Source of the DNA: an uncultured Flavobacteriaceae bacterium
GTDB taxonomy: Bacteria; Bacteroidota; Bacteroidia; Flavobacteriales; Flavobacteriaceae
DNA: 64,000 nt
Direction: 5' to 3'
Assembly (NCBI GenBank): GCA_947494715.1
Contig: CANLWG010000007.1
Coordinates: 1-64,000 of the forward strand
A program made the position numbers and the translations under genes. Below, piece by piece: positions 41,821 to 51,036 of the stretch (position 1 is its first letter; each line of letters starts with the position of its first letter). Under the pieces are notes generated by a model. The model saw only the letters and a program-made list of their open reading frames with translations. It did not search any database and had not been told where the DNA came from.

Positions 41821-42579
41821 ATGAAGATGAAAAAAAATACTTTTTACACTTTGACCCTGACTTTCCTGGCCTTTGGAGTACTCCAAGTGGATGCCCAGAC
41901 CAAGACCTTACAGGTAGACTCATTTGATAAGATTATGATCAGCCCTCACATTAAGGCGACGTTGGTTCAAGGGGATGAAGAATCCGTATATTTCGAATAT
42001 GCCAATGTTTCCGAGGAGGAAATCAATGTGGAGGTCGAAGGCAAAACCCTACGTATCTATCTGGATGGCGCCAAAACATTGGATAGAAATGAAAAGGTCA
42101 GCGGTAACGGTTACAATATGAGCAGGGCTTATTATGAGGGAGCTGAGGTAAAGGCGATTATCACTTATAAAACTTTGGAGACCTTATCAGTTCGAGGCGA
42201 AGAAATAATACGTTGCGAGAGCACCATTGACCAAAAGAATTTTACTTTACGGATTTATGGGGAATCGCAGGTATACCTATCCGATGTCGACTTGGAAAAG
42301 CTCAAAGTTACCATTTATGGGGAAAGCTACCTTGAAGTTCAAAAGGGTACTGTTGGCCATCAAAAATTTATAGCCTATGGTGAAAGTAAGGTAAATACCA
42401 TGGCAATTGATAATACTTCCACTAGGATATTGGCCTATGGTGAAAGTGATTTTAGGGTAAACGTAGCCGGTCGGCTTAAAGTTACTTGCTATGGGGAAAC
42501 CCATATCACCTATGAAGGAAGTCCGAAGGTAGATAGGGGCATCGTTGTCGGCGAGGCCACTATTCGCAAGATTGGTTAG
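41821..42579 (+). CDS. GIN domain (DUF2807) protein
   Basis: A 252-residue secreted protein: signal peptide (MKKNTFYTLTLTFLAFGVLQ...) and a right-handed parallel beta-helix with repeated short turns (YGESQVYLSDVDLEKLKVT; YGESYLEV; YGESKVNTM; YGESDFRVN). The repeat YGE/YGES recurs six times at a roughly regular spacing, a clear internal repeat. This is the GIN/DUF2807 autotransporter-adhesin-like fold, presumably surface or periplasmic. I chose the start at 41821; earlier frames lack a signal peptide. Confidence 0.87.
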   Translation: MKMKKNTFYTLTLTFLAFGVLQVDAQTKTLQVDSFDKIMISPHIKATLVQGDEESVYFEYANVSEEEINVEVEGKTLRIYLDGAKTLDRNEKVSGNGYNMSRAYYEGAEVKAIITYKTLETLSVRGEEIIRCESTIDQKNFTLRIYGESQVYLSDVDLEKLKVTIYGESYLEVQKGTVGHQKFIAYGESKVNTMAIDNTSTRILAYGESDFRVNVAGRLKVTCYGETHITYEGSPKVDRGIVVGEATIRKIG

Positions 42580-42635
42580 TGTTTATTTAATTGAAGGGCA
42601 TGGATAGGGTTTAAACTCTATCCGTGCCTATTGTT

Positions 42636-44699
42636 TCATTCAAAATCCGCATCGGAGACCCCTTCGTTCACTTTTATTTCCTGTACCAAAAACTCCATAC
42701 TTTGAGGCCCCATGGATTGGGTTAATTTAAAGGGGAACTGTATGCCGGATACTTCTTTGTAATCGTCATAGATTAAAGTTTGTTGCATTTTCTGTCCCTG
42801 CATTTCCGTAGTATTGACCTCTTGTAACTTAAGGCCACTTTCCATGTCATAGAAAATCGATTTTTCATCGGTTATTCTTAATTTATAGGCTTTCTTGCCT
42901 TCAATGGTTTCGACGCCCTCCAGTACAAGGTTATTGTTTAAATAGTTCAGCTCAGGAAAAGGAGCGGACTCTTCCTTTGCTTTCTTCAATTCCTCTTCTC
43001 CCAAATCCTTGCGTTGTCCTTGCATTATCATATAACCCATGTCCCCATCCAGAACCTGCTTGCTCATGGAATTGCCCATCACCTTAACATCCTGCATAAG
43101 TTGGTTCTTGGCAGTTTTTTTCAGTTCAAGGTTCAATTTCATACCCTGCATTTCGGCCTCCGCTATTAAGGCGTAGGATTGTACCCCTTCCAGTTTTTCC
43201 TTACCGCCCAGTGCATTGATATATTTATTGATAACATCGTTGGCCGTAACTCCCTCTGGTATTTTGGCATTATAATCCGGTTTTTCTGTTGCGTTCGCAT
43301 GTTTGTCAAAATACTTCACGGGAATATCTTTTCCATTGAAGGGTATCTTTTCCAAATTCTCCGCAACCTCGCTCCCCTTTCCGGTAACTACGATTCGGAA
43401 ATTATTCAAGGCTATGAATTTTTGGGCAGCTTCTTGGATTTGTTCCGCGGTTACTGCATTAATTTTTTCCAGGTAGGTTGTGTAAAAATCCTCCGGTAAA
43501 TCTTCGGTAAGAATATTGAGGGCATAACGCGCAATGGTTTCCGGTTTTTCTAACGCCATAACAAATTCCCCAACGTATTCGGCCTTTGAGATTTCGATTT
43601 CCTCGGCATCCACTTTTTCATTTCTGATTCGTTTTAATTGATTCAGGAATACAGTTACCGAACTGTCCGTAACCACATTTCGCACACTTGCTCCGGCACG
43701 AAAACGAGAGGCATACTTATCTGCTCCGATACTGGATCTTGCACCATAAGTATATCCCTTGTCCTCACGGAGACTGGCATTGAGATAACTTCGCATGCCA
43801 CCGCCCAAAATATTGTTGGCCAATAGGGAGGGAAAGTAATCTTCGTCCCCCATTTTCAAATCTATCACATTCTGTACGGCAATTTCGGATTGTACCGCAT
43901 TGGGCATATCCACAAAATTTATTTGGGTATACTGTACATTTTTTGGTTTAGCGAGCGTAATAACCGGTGGACTGGCCTTTCGCCATAGCTGAAAAAGTTC
44001 GGTGACTTTTTCTTTTGTTTTTTCAAAATCCACATCACCTATTATGGCCAAATAAGCATTTTTGGGAACAAAATAGTTACGGTAATTCGATGCCACATTC
44101 TCAAGGGTAACCTGTTTTACACTTTCTTGGGTCACAAATTCCCCATACGGATGGTTCACCCCATAGGCCAATGCGCTCTCTACCCTTCTTGCTGCGGTGG
44201 CCACACTCTTTTCGCCAGATTTAATGGCATCCAAAAGAATGTTACGTTCTTTTTCCAATTCTTCAGCTGTAAAATTTGGATTAAGCGCTGCATCCGCAAG
44301 TAGTTCCAAAATGCGGTCGGCATATTTGGACAGCCCGGAAGCGGAAGCGCCACTGGAGCTAAAATTTATAGATGCGCCCATATAATCTACTTCTTCATTG
44401 TAGGTGTCCTTGTCTATATTTGTGGAACCCTTGCCCAGTAAGCTGCCCGTTAACTGACTTACCCCGGCTATTTCACCCTCAACATAAGGAGGGTTGTCTA
44501 TGGCCAATGTGTAGGAAACCCTTGGAAGTTTATGGTTTTCCACCACAATCACCTGCAGACCATTATCCAGTTTAAAAGTTTGGGGAACGCCCAGATTAAT
44601 TTCAGGAATCGGTCCTATCTTCGGTTCTTCGCTTCTGTCCAATTGTGCTGTTATAGCACATGTAATCAATAAAAACAGTAATAAAATAGATTTCTTCAT
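42636..44699 (-). CDS. M16 peptidase-like protein, non-catalytic subunit with extra domain
   Basis: A 687-residue secreted protein of the M16 (insulinase) family: signal peptide, then the two M16 domains (about 30-245 and 250-470), e.g. GLQVIVVENHKLPRVSYTL and ANNILGGGMRSYLNASLRED. Where M16 enzymes carry HxxEH, this protein reads GVSQLTGSLLGKGS, so the zinc ligands are gone. It has the usual R/Y pair of non-catalytic partners downstream (LREDKGYTYGARSS). A further domain of about 200 residues (480-687) with a beta-rich lipoprotein-sorting-like look follows. It starts 1 bp after the catalytic M16 gene, so the two likely form a heterodimer. Confidence 0.92.
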   Translation of the reverse strand: MKKSILLLFLLITCAITAQLDRSEEPKIGPIPEINLGVPQTFKLDNGLQVIVVENHKLPRVSYTLAIDNPPYVEGEIAGVSQLTGSLLGKGSTNIDKDTYNEEVDYMGASINFSSSGASASGLSKYADRILELLADAALNPNFTAEELEKERNILLDAIKSGEKSVATAARRVESALAYGVNHPYGEFVTQESVKQVTLENVASNYRNYFVPKNAYLAIIGDVDFEKTKEKVTELFQLWRKASPPVITLAKPKNVQYTQINFVDMPNAVQSEIAVQNVIDLKMGDEDYFPSLLANNILGGGMRSYLNASLREDKGYTYGARSSIGADKYASRFRAGASVRNVVTDSSVTVFLNQLKRIRNEKVDAEEIEISKAEYVGEFVMALEKPETIARYALNILTEDLPEDFYTTYLEKINAVTAEQIQEAAQKFIALNNFRIVVTGKGSEVAENLEKIPFNGKDIPVKYFDKHANATEKPDYNAKIPEGVTANDVINKYINALGGKEKLEGVQSYALIAEAEMQGMKLNLELKKTAKNQLMQDVKVMGNSMSKQVLDGDMGYMIMQGQRKDLGEEELKKAKEESAPFPELNYLNNNLVLEGVETIEGKKAYKLRITDEKSIFYDMESGLKLQEVNTTEMQGQKMQQTLIYDDYKEVSGIQFPFKLTQSMGPQSMEFLVQEIKVNEGVSDADFE

Positions 44700-44700
44700 C

Positions 44701-46020
44701 TTATTGGTTTTCCGTTTTCGGTAAATATTCCAGTAATAGGCGTTGATTTGAGCCTAGATATTTTTTGGCAATATCCCTGATTTCTTCCCGGGTTATGGAA
44801 CGATACAGGTCTATTTCCGTATTTATAAGGTTGGTATCCCCATAGAGTAAATAATAATTGGCCAAGGAAGCTGCAATTCCCTCAAGAGTAGCGTTGGAAT
44901 TCACAAATTGATTTTCAAACTGGTTCAACAGTTTTTGATGGTCCTTTTCCGAAATGAGCTCTGTTTGCAATTTTTGAATTTCCTCGTCAAATTCTTTGAC
45001 CAAAGTGTCCAGGGTAGTTTCTCCCAAGGGAAGTGCAAATAGCGCATAGATACCATAATCCTCTTGACTTAGGTTTACCGCCTGCACGGCAAGTGCCATT
45101 TTCTTGTCATCAACTAATTTTTTATACAATTTGGAACTATTTCCATTGCTTAGATAGGTAGATATCATATCCAATACCCTTGCATCCCTTGTCGTAAAAG
45201 AAGGCGTTCTATAGCAGGCGACTATTGCCGGTATTTGGATATTGGAATCATAGGCCGTTGCCTTAAATTCTTGTGTAATCGGTTTTTCTTTAAGGAAACT
45301 ACGCTCAATTTTAGCACCCTTGGCGATAGGCCCGAAGTAATCCTGAATCATTTTTTTTGTCGAAGGAATATCAATATCACCAGCGATAATCAAAGCGGCA
45401 TTGTTCGGGATGTAAAATTTGTTGTTAAAAGCGATAAACTCGTCCAAGGTGGCTGCATCCAAATGATCCATAGAACCTATGGTACTCCATCGGTAAGGAT
45501 GCTCTATAAAAAGGTTTTTCTTTATTTCTGCCAGTAAATTTCCATAGGGGCGGTTGTCCACACGCAATCTTTTTTCCTCTTTCACCACCTCGTTCTGAGT
45601 GTCTACGCCCACTTGTTCGATCACGGGATGTAGCAATCGCTCAGATTCTAACCAAAGGCCTGTTTCCAAGGCATTGGAGGGGAACACTTCATAATAATAG
45701 GTGCGGTCATCGTTAGTGGTTGCATTATTTTTTCCTCCTTTGGAGGAAACTATTTTATCCCATTCCCCACGGCCTATGTTCTTGGTTCCCTCAAAAAGAA
45801 GATGTTCAAAAAAGTGCGCGAATCCCGTACGCTCTGGGTCTTCATCCTTGGCCCCTACATGATAGGCTATTGAGGTCACAACAATGGGTGCCGTATTGTC
45901 CTGATGAAGGATTACATGCAGTCCATTGCTGAGGTCGTATTCTTCAAAAGAAACTTCCTGGGCGCTACTATTGAAAACGAATAGAAGTGATGCGAGTAAA
46001 AAGAGAGGTAGTTTTTTCAT
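44701..46020 (-). CDS. M16 family zinc metallopeptidase, catalytic subunit
   Basis: A 439-residue secreted M16 peptidase. The signal peptide (1-20) is followed by the zinc site H69-F-F-E72-H73 (GFAHFFEHLLFEGT) and the third ligand E149 in NEVVKEEKR. Both half-domains are present. It is upstream of and adjacent to the larger non-catalytic M16 gene, the bacterial two-subunit layout. Periplasmic peptide degradation is the likely role. Confidence 0.95.
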   Translation of the reverse strand: MKKLPLFLLASLLFVFNSSAQEVSFEEYDLSNGLHVILHQDNTAPIVVTSIAYHVGAKDEDPERTGFAHFFEHLLFEGTKNIGRGEWDKIVSSKGGKNNATTNDDRTYYYEVFPSNALETGLWLESERLLHPVIEQVGVDTQNEVVKEEKRLRVDNRPYGNLLAEIKKNLFIEHPYRWSTIGSMDHLDAATLDEFIAFNNKFYIPNNAALIIAGDIDIPSTKKMIQDYFGPIAKGAKIERSFLKEKPITQEFKATAYDSNIQIPAIVACYRTPSFTTRDARVLDMISTYLSNGNSSKLYKKLVDDKKMALAVQAVNLSQEDYGIYALFALPLGETTLDTLVKEFDEEIQKLQTELISEKDHQKLLNQFENQFVNSNATLEGIAASLANYYLLYGDTNLINTEIDLYRSITREEIRDIAKKYLGSNQRLLLEYLPKTENQ

Positions 46021-46185
46021 GTTTTAGGAGGGTTACGTCCGTATATCCTTTAAAATAAGTAGTGAATGGAAACTATTTGTTACACGAATATAATTTTTTT
46101 GAGGAATTGAGTAAGATCATAGCTACGCTTTAACAAGAATTTCTATCATATTTTGTATTTTTATGTCAACGTAAGACCATTGGAA

Positions 46186-46641
46186 ATGAAGGAGTTTGTT
46201 TTGCCAATACGATTTGGTGTGGCCACGAGCGGTTGCCTCATTGCCTATTTCCTTATGCTATCGCTCTTCAATCTGCATATCAATGTTTTTTACAGTCTTT
46301 TCAATGGTGTAATCACAGGTTTTGGAATTTACGAGGCCATTAAATTTTTTAGGTTAAGGGACAAGGAGGGATTCAATTACGGAAAAGGATTTATGGCAGG
46401 ATTGGTTACCGGGGGTGTGGCCACTTTAATTTTCACTTTGTTTTTTGCATTATATTCTACTGAGCTCAACATCGAGTTTTTAAACGAACTTTCCACGGTA
46501 TGGGCCAAGGACTATCGCAATTTTGAGGGCATAGTTTTCCTTACGGTCGCTGTTATGGGTTTTGCTACTTCTTTGGTGCTGACACTTTCTTTTATGCAGC
46601 TTTTCAAGACGAGCAATAATCCTAAAAATAAATCAGTTTAA
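46186..46641 (+). CDS. DUF4199 membrane protein
   Basis: A 151-residue membrane protein with four hydrophobic segments (ATSGCLIAYFLMLSLF; NVFYSLFNGVITGFGIYEAI; FMAGLVTGGVATLIFTLFFAL; FLTVAVMGFATSLVLTLSFM). The layout and the DKEGFNYGKGFMAGLVTGG motif match the Bacteroidota DUF4199 family. Function unknown. The ATG at 46186 is preferred over an earlier non-conserved extension. Confidence 0.82.
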   Translation: MKEFVLPIRFGVATSGCLIAYFLMLSLFNLHINVFYSLFNGVITGFGIYEAIKFFRLRDKEGFNYGKGFMAGLVTGGVATLIFTLFFALYSTELNIEFLNELSTVWAKDYRNFEGIVFLTVAVMGFATSLVLTLSFMQLFKTSNNPKNKSV

Positions 46642-46658
46642 AAACTCCTTAAAATCAC

Positions 46659-46688
46659 TTGTGGATTAGCGAATTACCCCTATATTTG
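46659..46688 (+). promoter_or_regulatory. Promoter of rplU-rpmA
   Basis: TTG at 46659-46661, a 19-bp spacer, then a perfect -7 TATATTTG at 46681-46688. This is the best consensus Bacteroidota promoter in the window. The leader to the rplU ATG is about 80 bases. Confidence 0.75.
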
Positions 46689-46777
46689 CACCCGCCTATG
46701 AAAAAAATCCAAATAAGTTTTCTATGGCAAGAAAGTCCTAACGGAAGGACGAACAAACTAAAATCAATATACACGCT

Positions 46778-47341
46778 ATGTACGCAATTGTAGAGATGGC
46801 AGGGCAGCAATTTAAAGTTGCGAAAGACCAAAAAGTGTATGTTCACCGTTTAAAGACGGAAGAAGGCAAAAAGGTTACTTTTAACAATGTACTTCTTTTG
46901 GATGACGGTAAGAACGTAACTGTTGGCGCCCCGGCTATAGACGGAGCCGCTGTTGAGGCTAAAGTCGTTAAGCACCTTAAAGGTGACAAAGTAATCGTCT
47001 TTAAAAAGAAAAGGCGCAAAGGATATCGTAAGAAAAATGGTCATAGACAATTCCTTACGGAAATCGTTGTGGAAAGTATTATTGCCAAAGGAGTCAAAAA
47101 AGCTACTGCTGAAAAGGCTAAGGAGGAAAAACCTACTGCCAAGAAAACCGAAGCAAAAAAGGAAGCTCCTAAAGCTCCCTTGGTGAAAGAAACCGCAAAA
47201 CCCAAGAAGGCCGAGCCTAAAGTAGTAGAGGATTTGAGCAAGAATACGGTGGCCGAATTGAGGGAGATGGCCAAGGCAAAAGATATTACGGGCTATTCCT
47301 CAATGAAGAAAGCTGAATTGATAGCGGCGTTAAAAAAATAA
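46778..47341 (+). CDS. rplU: 50S ribosomal protein L21 with C-terminal extension
   Basis: Ribosomal protein bL21. Residues 1-104 are the standard protein (MYAIVEMAGQQFKVAKDQKV; KKKRRKGYRKKNGHRQFLTE). Unlike the usual 100-odd residues it is 187 long: a Lys/Ala/Pro/Glu-rich linker (about 105-148) and a compact C-terminal helix-extended-loop-helix motif (NTVAELREMAKAKDITGYSS) similar to SAP/Rho-N/HeH nucleic-acid-binding domains. Extended L21 proteins are known in Bacteroidota. Operon with rpmA, 24 bp apart. Confidence 0.96.
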   Translation: MYAIVEMAGQQFKVAKDQKVYVHRLKTEEGKKVTFNNVLLLDDGKNVTVGAPAIDGAAVEAKVVKHLKGDKVIVFKKKRRKGYRKKNGHRQFLTEIVVESIIAKGVKKATAEKAKEEKPTAKKTEAKKEAPKAPLVKETAKPKKAEPKVVEDLSKNTVAELREMAKAKDITGYSSMKKAELIAALKK

Positions 47342-47365
47342 GGAACGAACTAAAAACGATAAATT

Positions 47366-47626
47366 ATGGCACATAAAAAAGGTGTAGGTAGTTCAAAAAA
47401 CGGTAGGGAATCAGAATCGAAACGTTTGGGCGTAAAGATTTTTGGTGGACAAGCCGCCGTTGCGGGAAACATTATCGTTAGACAACGCGGTACCAAGCAC
47501 AATCCCGGTGAAAATGTTTATGCGGGTAAGGATCATACCTTACATGCTAGAGTAGACGGTATGGTGAAATTTGAAAAGAAAGCGGGCGGTAAATCCTATG
47601 TTTCCATAGAACCGTTTGAAGCTTAA
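47366..47626 (+). CDS. rpmA: 50S ribosomal protein L27
   Basis: Ribosomal protein bL27, 86 residues, beside the peptidyl-transferase centre. [20 protein letters not shown] and [20 protein letters not shown] are diagnostic. Unlike Firmicutes L27 there is no N-terminal extension to be cleaved. Followed by a strong terminator. Confidence 0.98.
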   Translation: MAHKKGVGSSKNGRESESKRLGVKIFGGQAAVAGNIIVRQRGTKHNPGENVYAGKDHTLHARVDGMVKFEKKAGGKSYVSIEPFEA

Positions 47627-47653
47627 GAACTATATTTTTATATAAGCTATTGG

Positions 47654-47680
47654 ACCCTGACATCTTGGTCAGGGTTTTTT
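47654..47680 (+). terminator. Terminator of rplU-rpmA
   Basis: Stem ACCCTGAC/GTCAGGGT with a 6-base loop and a run of T, 27 bp after the rpmA stop. Confidence 0.93.
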
Positions 47681-47686
47681 ATTGCC

Positions 47687-47917
47687 ATGAATGAAGAAAG
47701 GGATTTTTGTTTTTATGATTTGGGGAGATTGCCTATTTTAAACCCTATCCAGTTCTTTCGGATCAATAGAAAGTTTATGGTTTCTGTAAAAGCGGTAGTT
47801 GAAATCCATACCTATTTCAACAGCAGATTATTGCTAAAATTATTGCCCAAGGAGGAAGAGCAAGTCATTGTTTCCCGGGAGCGGACTACCAAATTTAAGC
47901 GATGGTTGGATATGTAG
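47687..47917 (+). pseudogene. LytTR DNA-binding domain remnant
   Basis: A 76-residue frame whose last 57 residues match the C-terminal half of a LytTR DNA-binding domain: NPIQFFRINRKFMVSVKAVV, EIHTYFNSRLLLKL, EQVIVSRERTTKFKRWLDM. The first 20 residues and the preceding part of the domain, as well as any receiver domain, are missing; only 60 bp separate it from rpmA, with a terminator in between. It is best read as the truncated end of a LytTR-type response regulator. It could still be translated, but it should not fold as a full LytTR domain. Confidence 0.7.
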
Positions 47918-48021
47918 TTTCCCTTCGGTAGTTGTATGGACCGATGTTTTAATTTTCTGTTAATCCCAAACTACCACCCTCTTAAAAGAAGTAACTTGCA
48001 GCCTCTAATAGAACATAACTT

Positions 48022-48555
48022 ATGAGAACATTTAAATTTCTTCCCTTTGTAGTATTCCTTTTTTTTGTTGGCCATCTTGAGGCACAAAACAAAAAGGATC
48101 AAAAGATTATGAAAGATGCAGTTAAGGCCAAGAAAAGTCTTTTAAAGACTAGTTCTGGTTTGGAAACCTTTTTTGAGAATTCTGCGGGTTACGTTATTTT
48201 TCCCAATGTAGGCAAGGGAGGGCTTATTATTGGAGGCGCTTCTGGAAATGGGGTCGTTTATGAAAAGGGCGGTGAGGCTATTGGGATGGCCGACCTTAAA
48301 AAATTGAACGTAGGTTTCCAAGCAGGGGGACAATCCATTATCGAGGTAATCTTTTTTGAGACCGAAGTGGATTTGGACCGGTTTAAGGAAGGCAAATTTG
48401 CTTTTGAAGCTTCGGCCTCCGCAGTAGCCTTAAAATCTGGGGTTGCCGTGAATGCAAAATATAAGGATGGCGTGGCCGTTTTTGCGCTGCCCAAAGCTGG
48501 CCTTATGGCAGACGCTTCCGTCGGAGGGCAAAAGTTTGGGTATAGCCCGTTTTAG
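48022..48555 (+). CDS. SYLF-domain (Ysc84-like) lipid-binding protein
   Basis: A 177-residue secreted protein with signal peptide (1-21, ending LEA) and a SYLF domain (LLKTSSGLETFFENSAGYVI; FPNVGKGGLIIGGASGNGVV; FAFEASASAVALKSGVAVNA). SYLF proteins bind phosphoinositide or membrane lipids in eukaryotes; bacterial members are periplasmic with unknown role. Monocistronic with its own terminator. Confidence 0.9.
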   Translation: MRTFKFLPFVVFLFFVGHLEAQNKKDQKIMKDAVKAKKSLLKTSSGLETFFENSAGYVIFPNVGKGGLIIGGASGNGVVYEKGGEAIGMADLKKLNVGFQAGGQSIIEVIFFETEVDLDRFKEGKFAFEASASAVALKSGVAVNAKYKDGVAVFALPKAGLMADASVGGQKFGYSPF

Positions 48556-48619
48556 GTTTTTCCTATTGGCAATCCAATATCTATGTAAAAATTAGGATTT
48601 AATGAAATTACTATAAAGG

Positions 48620-48650
48620 AAGGCCCTTGCAGTTATGCAAGGGCCTTTTT
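48620..48650 (+). terminator. Terminator of the SYLF gene
   Basis: Eleven-bp stem AAGGCCCTTGC/GCAAGGGCCTT with loop AGTTAT, ending in five T, 64 bp after the stop. Confidence 0.92.
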
Positions 48651-48657
48651 ATAAGCT

Positions 48658-48686
48658 TTAAAAGCGAGACCTTTTTTAGCGGTCTC
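48658..48686 (-). terminator. Probable terminator of ahcY
   Basis: On the minus strand, stem GAGACC/GGTCTC with a 9-base loop, followed by GCTTTTAAAG, 12 bp after the ahcY stop. The T run is short, so it is weaker than its neighbour. Confidence 0.5.
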
Positions 48687-48697
48687 AAATCTAAAAT

Positions 48698-50014
48698 CTA
48701 GTATCTATAATATTCTGGCTTAAACGGTCCTTGTACTTCAACTCCTATGTACTCCGCTTGATCAGGTTTTAACTCAGTGAGCTCAGCACCTAAACGCGAA
48801 AGGTGTAGGGCCGCTACTTTTTCGTCCAAATGCTTGGGTAGCATATATACCTGGTTTTCGTACTTATCGCTATTGTTCCAGAGCTCTATCTGCGCTAATG
48901 TCTGGTTGGTAAAGGAGTTGCTCATTACAAAACTAGGGTGTCCTGTAGCACAGCCCAAATTTACCAATCTTCCTTCTGCCAAAAGGATGATATCTTTACC
49001 ATCTATGGTATATTTATCTACTTGGGGCTTGATTTCATCCTTGGTATTTCCATAATTTTTGTTCAACCAGGCCATGTCGATTTCATTGTCAAAATGGCCA
49101 ATGTTACAAACGATGGCCTTGTCCTTTAAGGCTTTAAAGTGCTCTGATCGGATGATGTCCTTGTTCCCTGTGGTGGTAATAACTATATCAGCATTACCGA
49201 CCACCGTTTCCAATTTCTTTACTTCAAAACCATCCATACAGGCTTGTAGGGCACAAATGGGATCAATTTCCGTAACGGTCACAATCGAACCTGCACCTTT
49301 AAAAGATGCGGCCGTACCTTTGCCCACATCACCATATCCGGCAACGACTACGCGTTTTCCGGCCAACATGGTATCCGTTGCCCTGCGAATGGCATCCACG
49401 GCACTTTCGCGACAGCCATATTTGTTATCAAATTTGGATTTGGTGACGGAATCGTTCACATTGATTGCGGGCATTGGCAAAACCCCATTTTTAAAACGTT
49501 CGTATAATCGGTGTACTCCGGTAGTAGTTTCCTCGGAAAGCCCTTTAATACCGTCGGTCAATTCAGGATATTGGTCCAACACCATGTTGGTAAGGTCACC
49601 CCCGTCATCCAAGATCATGTTCAAGGGTTTTCTCTCCTCACCAAAGAAAAGGGTCTGTTCTATACACCAATCAAACTCTTGTTCATTCATGCCCTTCCAA
49701 GCATAAACAGGAATACCTGTAGCCGCTATGGCCGCCGCCGCATGATCCTGAGTAGAGAAAATATTACAGGAACTCCAAGTGACATCAGCACCTAAGGCCG
49801 TCAATGTTTCAATCAATACCGCAGTTTGTATGGTCATGTGAAGACACCCTGCGATTCGCGCTCCTCTTAGAGGTTGCTCATCTTTGTATTCTTCCCTAAG
49901 GGACATTAGACCGGGCATTTCTGCCTCTGCCAATTCAATCTCTTTCCTTCCCCAATCGGCAAGTGAAATATCTTTTACCTTATATGGTACATAAGAAACG
50001 GTTTTGGTGCTCAT
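48698..50014 (-). CDS. ahcY: Adenosylhomocysteinase (SAH hydrolase)
   Basis: NAD-dependent hydrolase that splits S-adenosylhomocysteine to adenosine and homocysteine, completing the methylation cycle. The 438 residues include the substrate-domain motifs ([39 protein letters not shown]), the NAD-binding [20 protein letters not shown], and the C-terminal FKPEYYRY with the conserved Lys-Tyr end that reaches into the partner subunit. Length matches the family. Confidence 0.98.
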   Translation of the reverse strand: MSTKTVSYVPYKVKDISLADWGRKEIELAEAEMPGLMSLREEYKDEQPLRGARIAGCLHMTIQTAVLIETLTALGADVTWSSCNIFSTQDHAAAAIAATGIPVYAWKGMNEQEFDWCIEQTLFFGEERKPLNMILDDGGDLTNMVLDQYPELTDGIKGLSEETTTGVHRLYERFKNGVLPMPAINVNDSVTKSKFDNKYGCRESAVDAIRRATDTMLAGKRVVVAGYGDVGKGTAASFKGAGSIVTVTEIDPICALQACMDGFEVKKLETVVGNADIVITTTGNKDIIRSEHFKALKDKAIVCNIGHFDNEIDMAWLNKNYGNTKDEIKPQVDKYTIDGKDIILLAEGRLVNLGCATGHPSFVMSNSFTNQTLAQIELWNNSDKYENQVYMLPKHLDEKVAALHLSRLGAELTELKPDQAEYIGVEVQGPFKPEYYRY

Positions 50015-50070
50015 ACTAGTTTTTATTTATTACTTTAGATTAAACAGGAAAACTTGCCTTTTTGCGGTTG

Positions 50071-50078
50071 CAAAGTTA
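50071..50078 (-). promoter_or_regulatory. -7 element of the ahcY promoter
   Basis: On the minus strand this reads TAACTTTG, matching TAnnTTTG, 56 bp upstream of the ahcY start and in the short divergent gap with the phosphopantetheinyl transferase gene. Confidence 0.5.
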
Positions 50079-50098
50079 CAAATATCCTAAAGATTAGC

Positions 50099-50731
50099 AT
50101 GCCTCTTTATAAGACTATACCCATCAACTCATCGATATTGGTTTATATTTGGAAAATCCAGGAATCGGAGGCTGAGCTCTCCGAAGGAATCCAATTGACC
50201 CCCCATTGTCAAAAACGGATAGACGGTATGAAATCCGAGCTGCACCGACGGGGGTTTCTGAGTATTCGGCATTTAATGGCGGAGGCAGGATATGTGGATG
50301 CCGATTTGTACTATGATACTGCGGGGAAGCCTCATCTTGTGGACGGCAGAAAAATTTCTATTACCCATTCCGGCCATTTTACCGGAATTATAGTTAGCGA
50401 TACTATTGAGGTAGGAATTGATATAGAAAGACAAAGGGATAAGATATTACGTATTGCCCATAAATTCACACCTATTGAGGAGTATCGGACCATAGCCAAT
50501 ACAGATGCCCTAGTACGGAAGCTTACCATTGTTTGGGGGGCCAAGGAATCCTTATACAAGATTTGTTCTGATCCCGGAATCAGTTTTTTACACCATATTG
50601 ATGTAAAGGATTTTTTATTTGCGGATAAAACTACAACGGCCGAAGTGTTATATCACGGAAATTTATCGCAATATGATGTCCATTTTTTGGAATTTGAAGG
50701 TTTTAGCTGCGTCTATGCGCTAAAAAGTTGA
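50099..50731 (+). CDS. 4'-phosphopantetheinyl transferase superfamily protein
   Basis: Transfers the phosphopantetheine arm of CoA to a carrier protein. From the ATG at 50099 it is 210 residues, matching the Sfp/HetI-type group. Both core motifs are present: VGIDIERQRDKI (magnesium-binding D and E) and LTIVWGAKESLYK (the WxxKEAxxK helix). ISITHSGHFTGIIVS supplies the first conserved motif. The first 15 residues of the longer frame from 50054 are not family-like. It precedes the thiamine/nicotinamide salvage cluster by 44 bp; a functional link is not evident. Confidence 0.9.
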   Translation: MPLYKTIPINSSILVYIWKIQESEAELSEGIQLTPHCQKRIDGMKSELHRRGFLSIRHLMAEAGYVDADLYYDTAGKPHLVDGRKISITHSGHFTGIIVSDTIEVGIDIERQRDKILRIAHKFTPIEEYRTIANTDALVRKLTIVWGAKESLYKICSDPGISFLHHIDVKDFLFADKTTTAEVLYHGNLSQYDVHFLEFEGFSCVYALKS

Positions 50732-50775
50732 TAAGTTTGCGGTCTATGTTTCATAAACTTCCCTAGCACTGAATT

Positions 50776-51036
50776 ATGCACATTTCCGTAGAACTTACCT
50801 TTTCCCCTTTACAGGACGATTTTGAGGAGCATATCATCAACTTCATCAAAAAGCTTAGGGCATCCGGGCTTACCATTTTGGAAAACCCACTTAGTACCCA
50901 GGTATATGGGGACTATGAAACTGTAATGACTTTGTTGCACACCGAAATCAAGGAGGCTTTTGAGATGATGGACAAGGGTTTGATGTATATGAAAATAGTA
51001 AAATCCGACCGAAGCGAGTATGAACCTCATTTTTGA
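50776..51036 (+). CDS. Thiamine-binding-like small protein (MTH1187/YkoF type)
   Basis: An 86-residue cytoplasmic protein. HISVELTFSPLQDDFEEHI, ASGLTILENPLSTQVYGDYE and EAFEMMDKGLMYMKIVKSD fit the ferredoxin-like fold of the MTH1187/YkoF thiamine-binding family: one strand, a helix, a strand with the T-x-V-x-G-D/E-like turn, a helix and a strand. It overlaps the following transporter gene by 17 bp, implying translational coupling. Binding of thiamine or a precursor is known for the family and inferred here. Confidence 0.72.
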   Translation: MHISVELTFSPLQDDFEEHIINFIKKLRASGLTILENPLSTQVYGDYETVMTLLHTEIKEAFEMMDKGLMYMKIVKSDRSEYEPHF

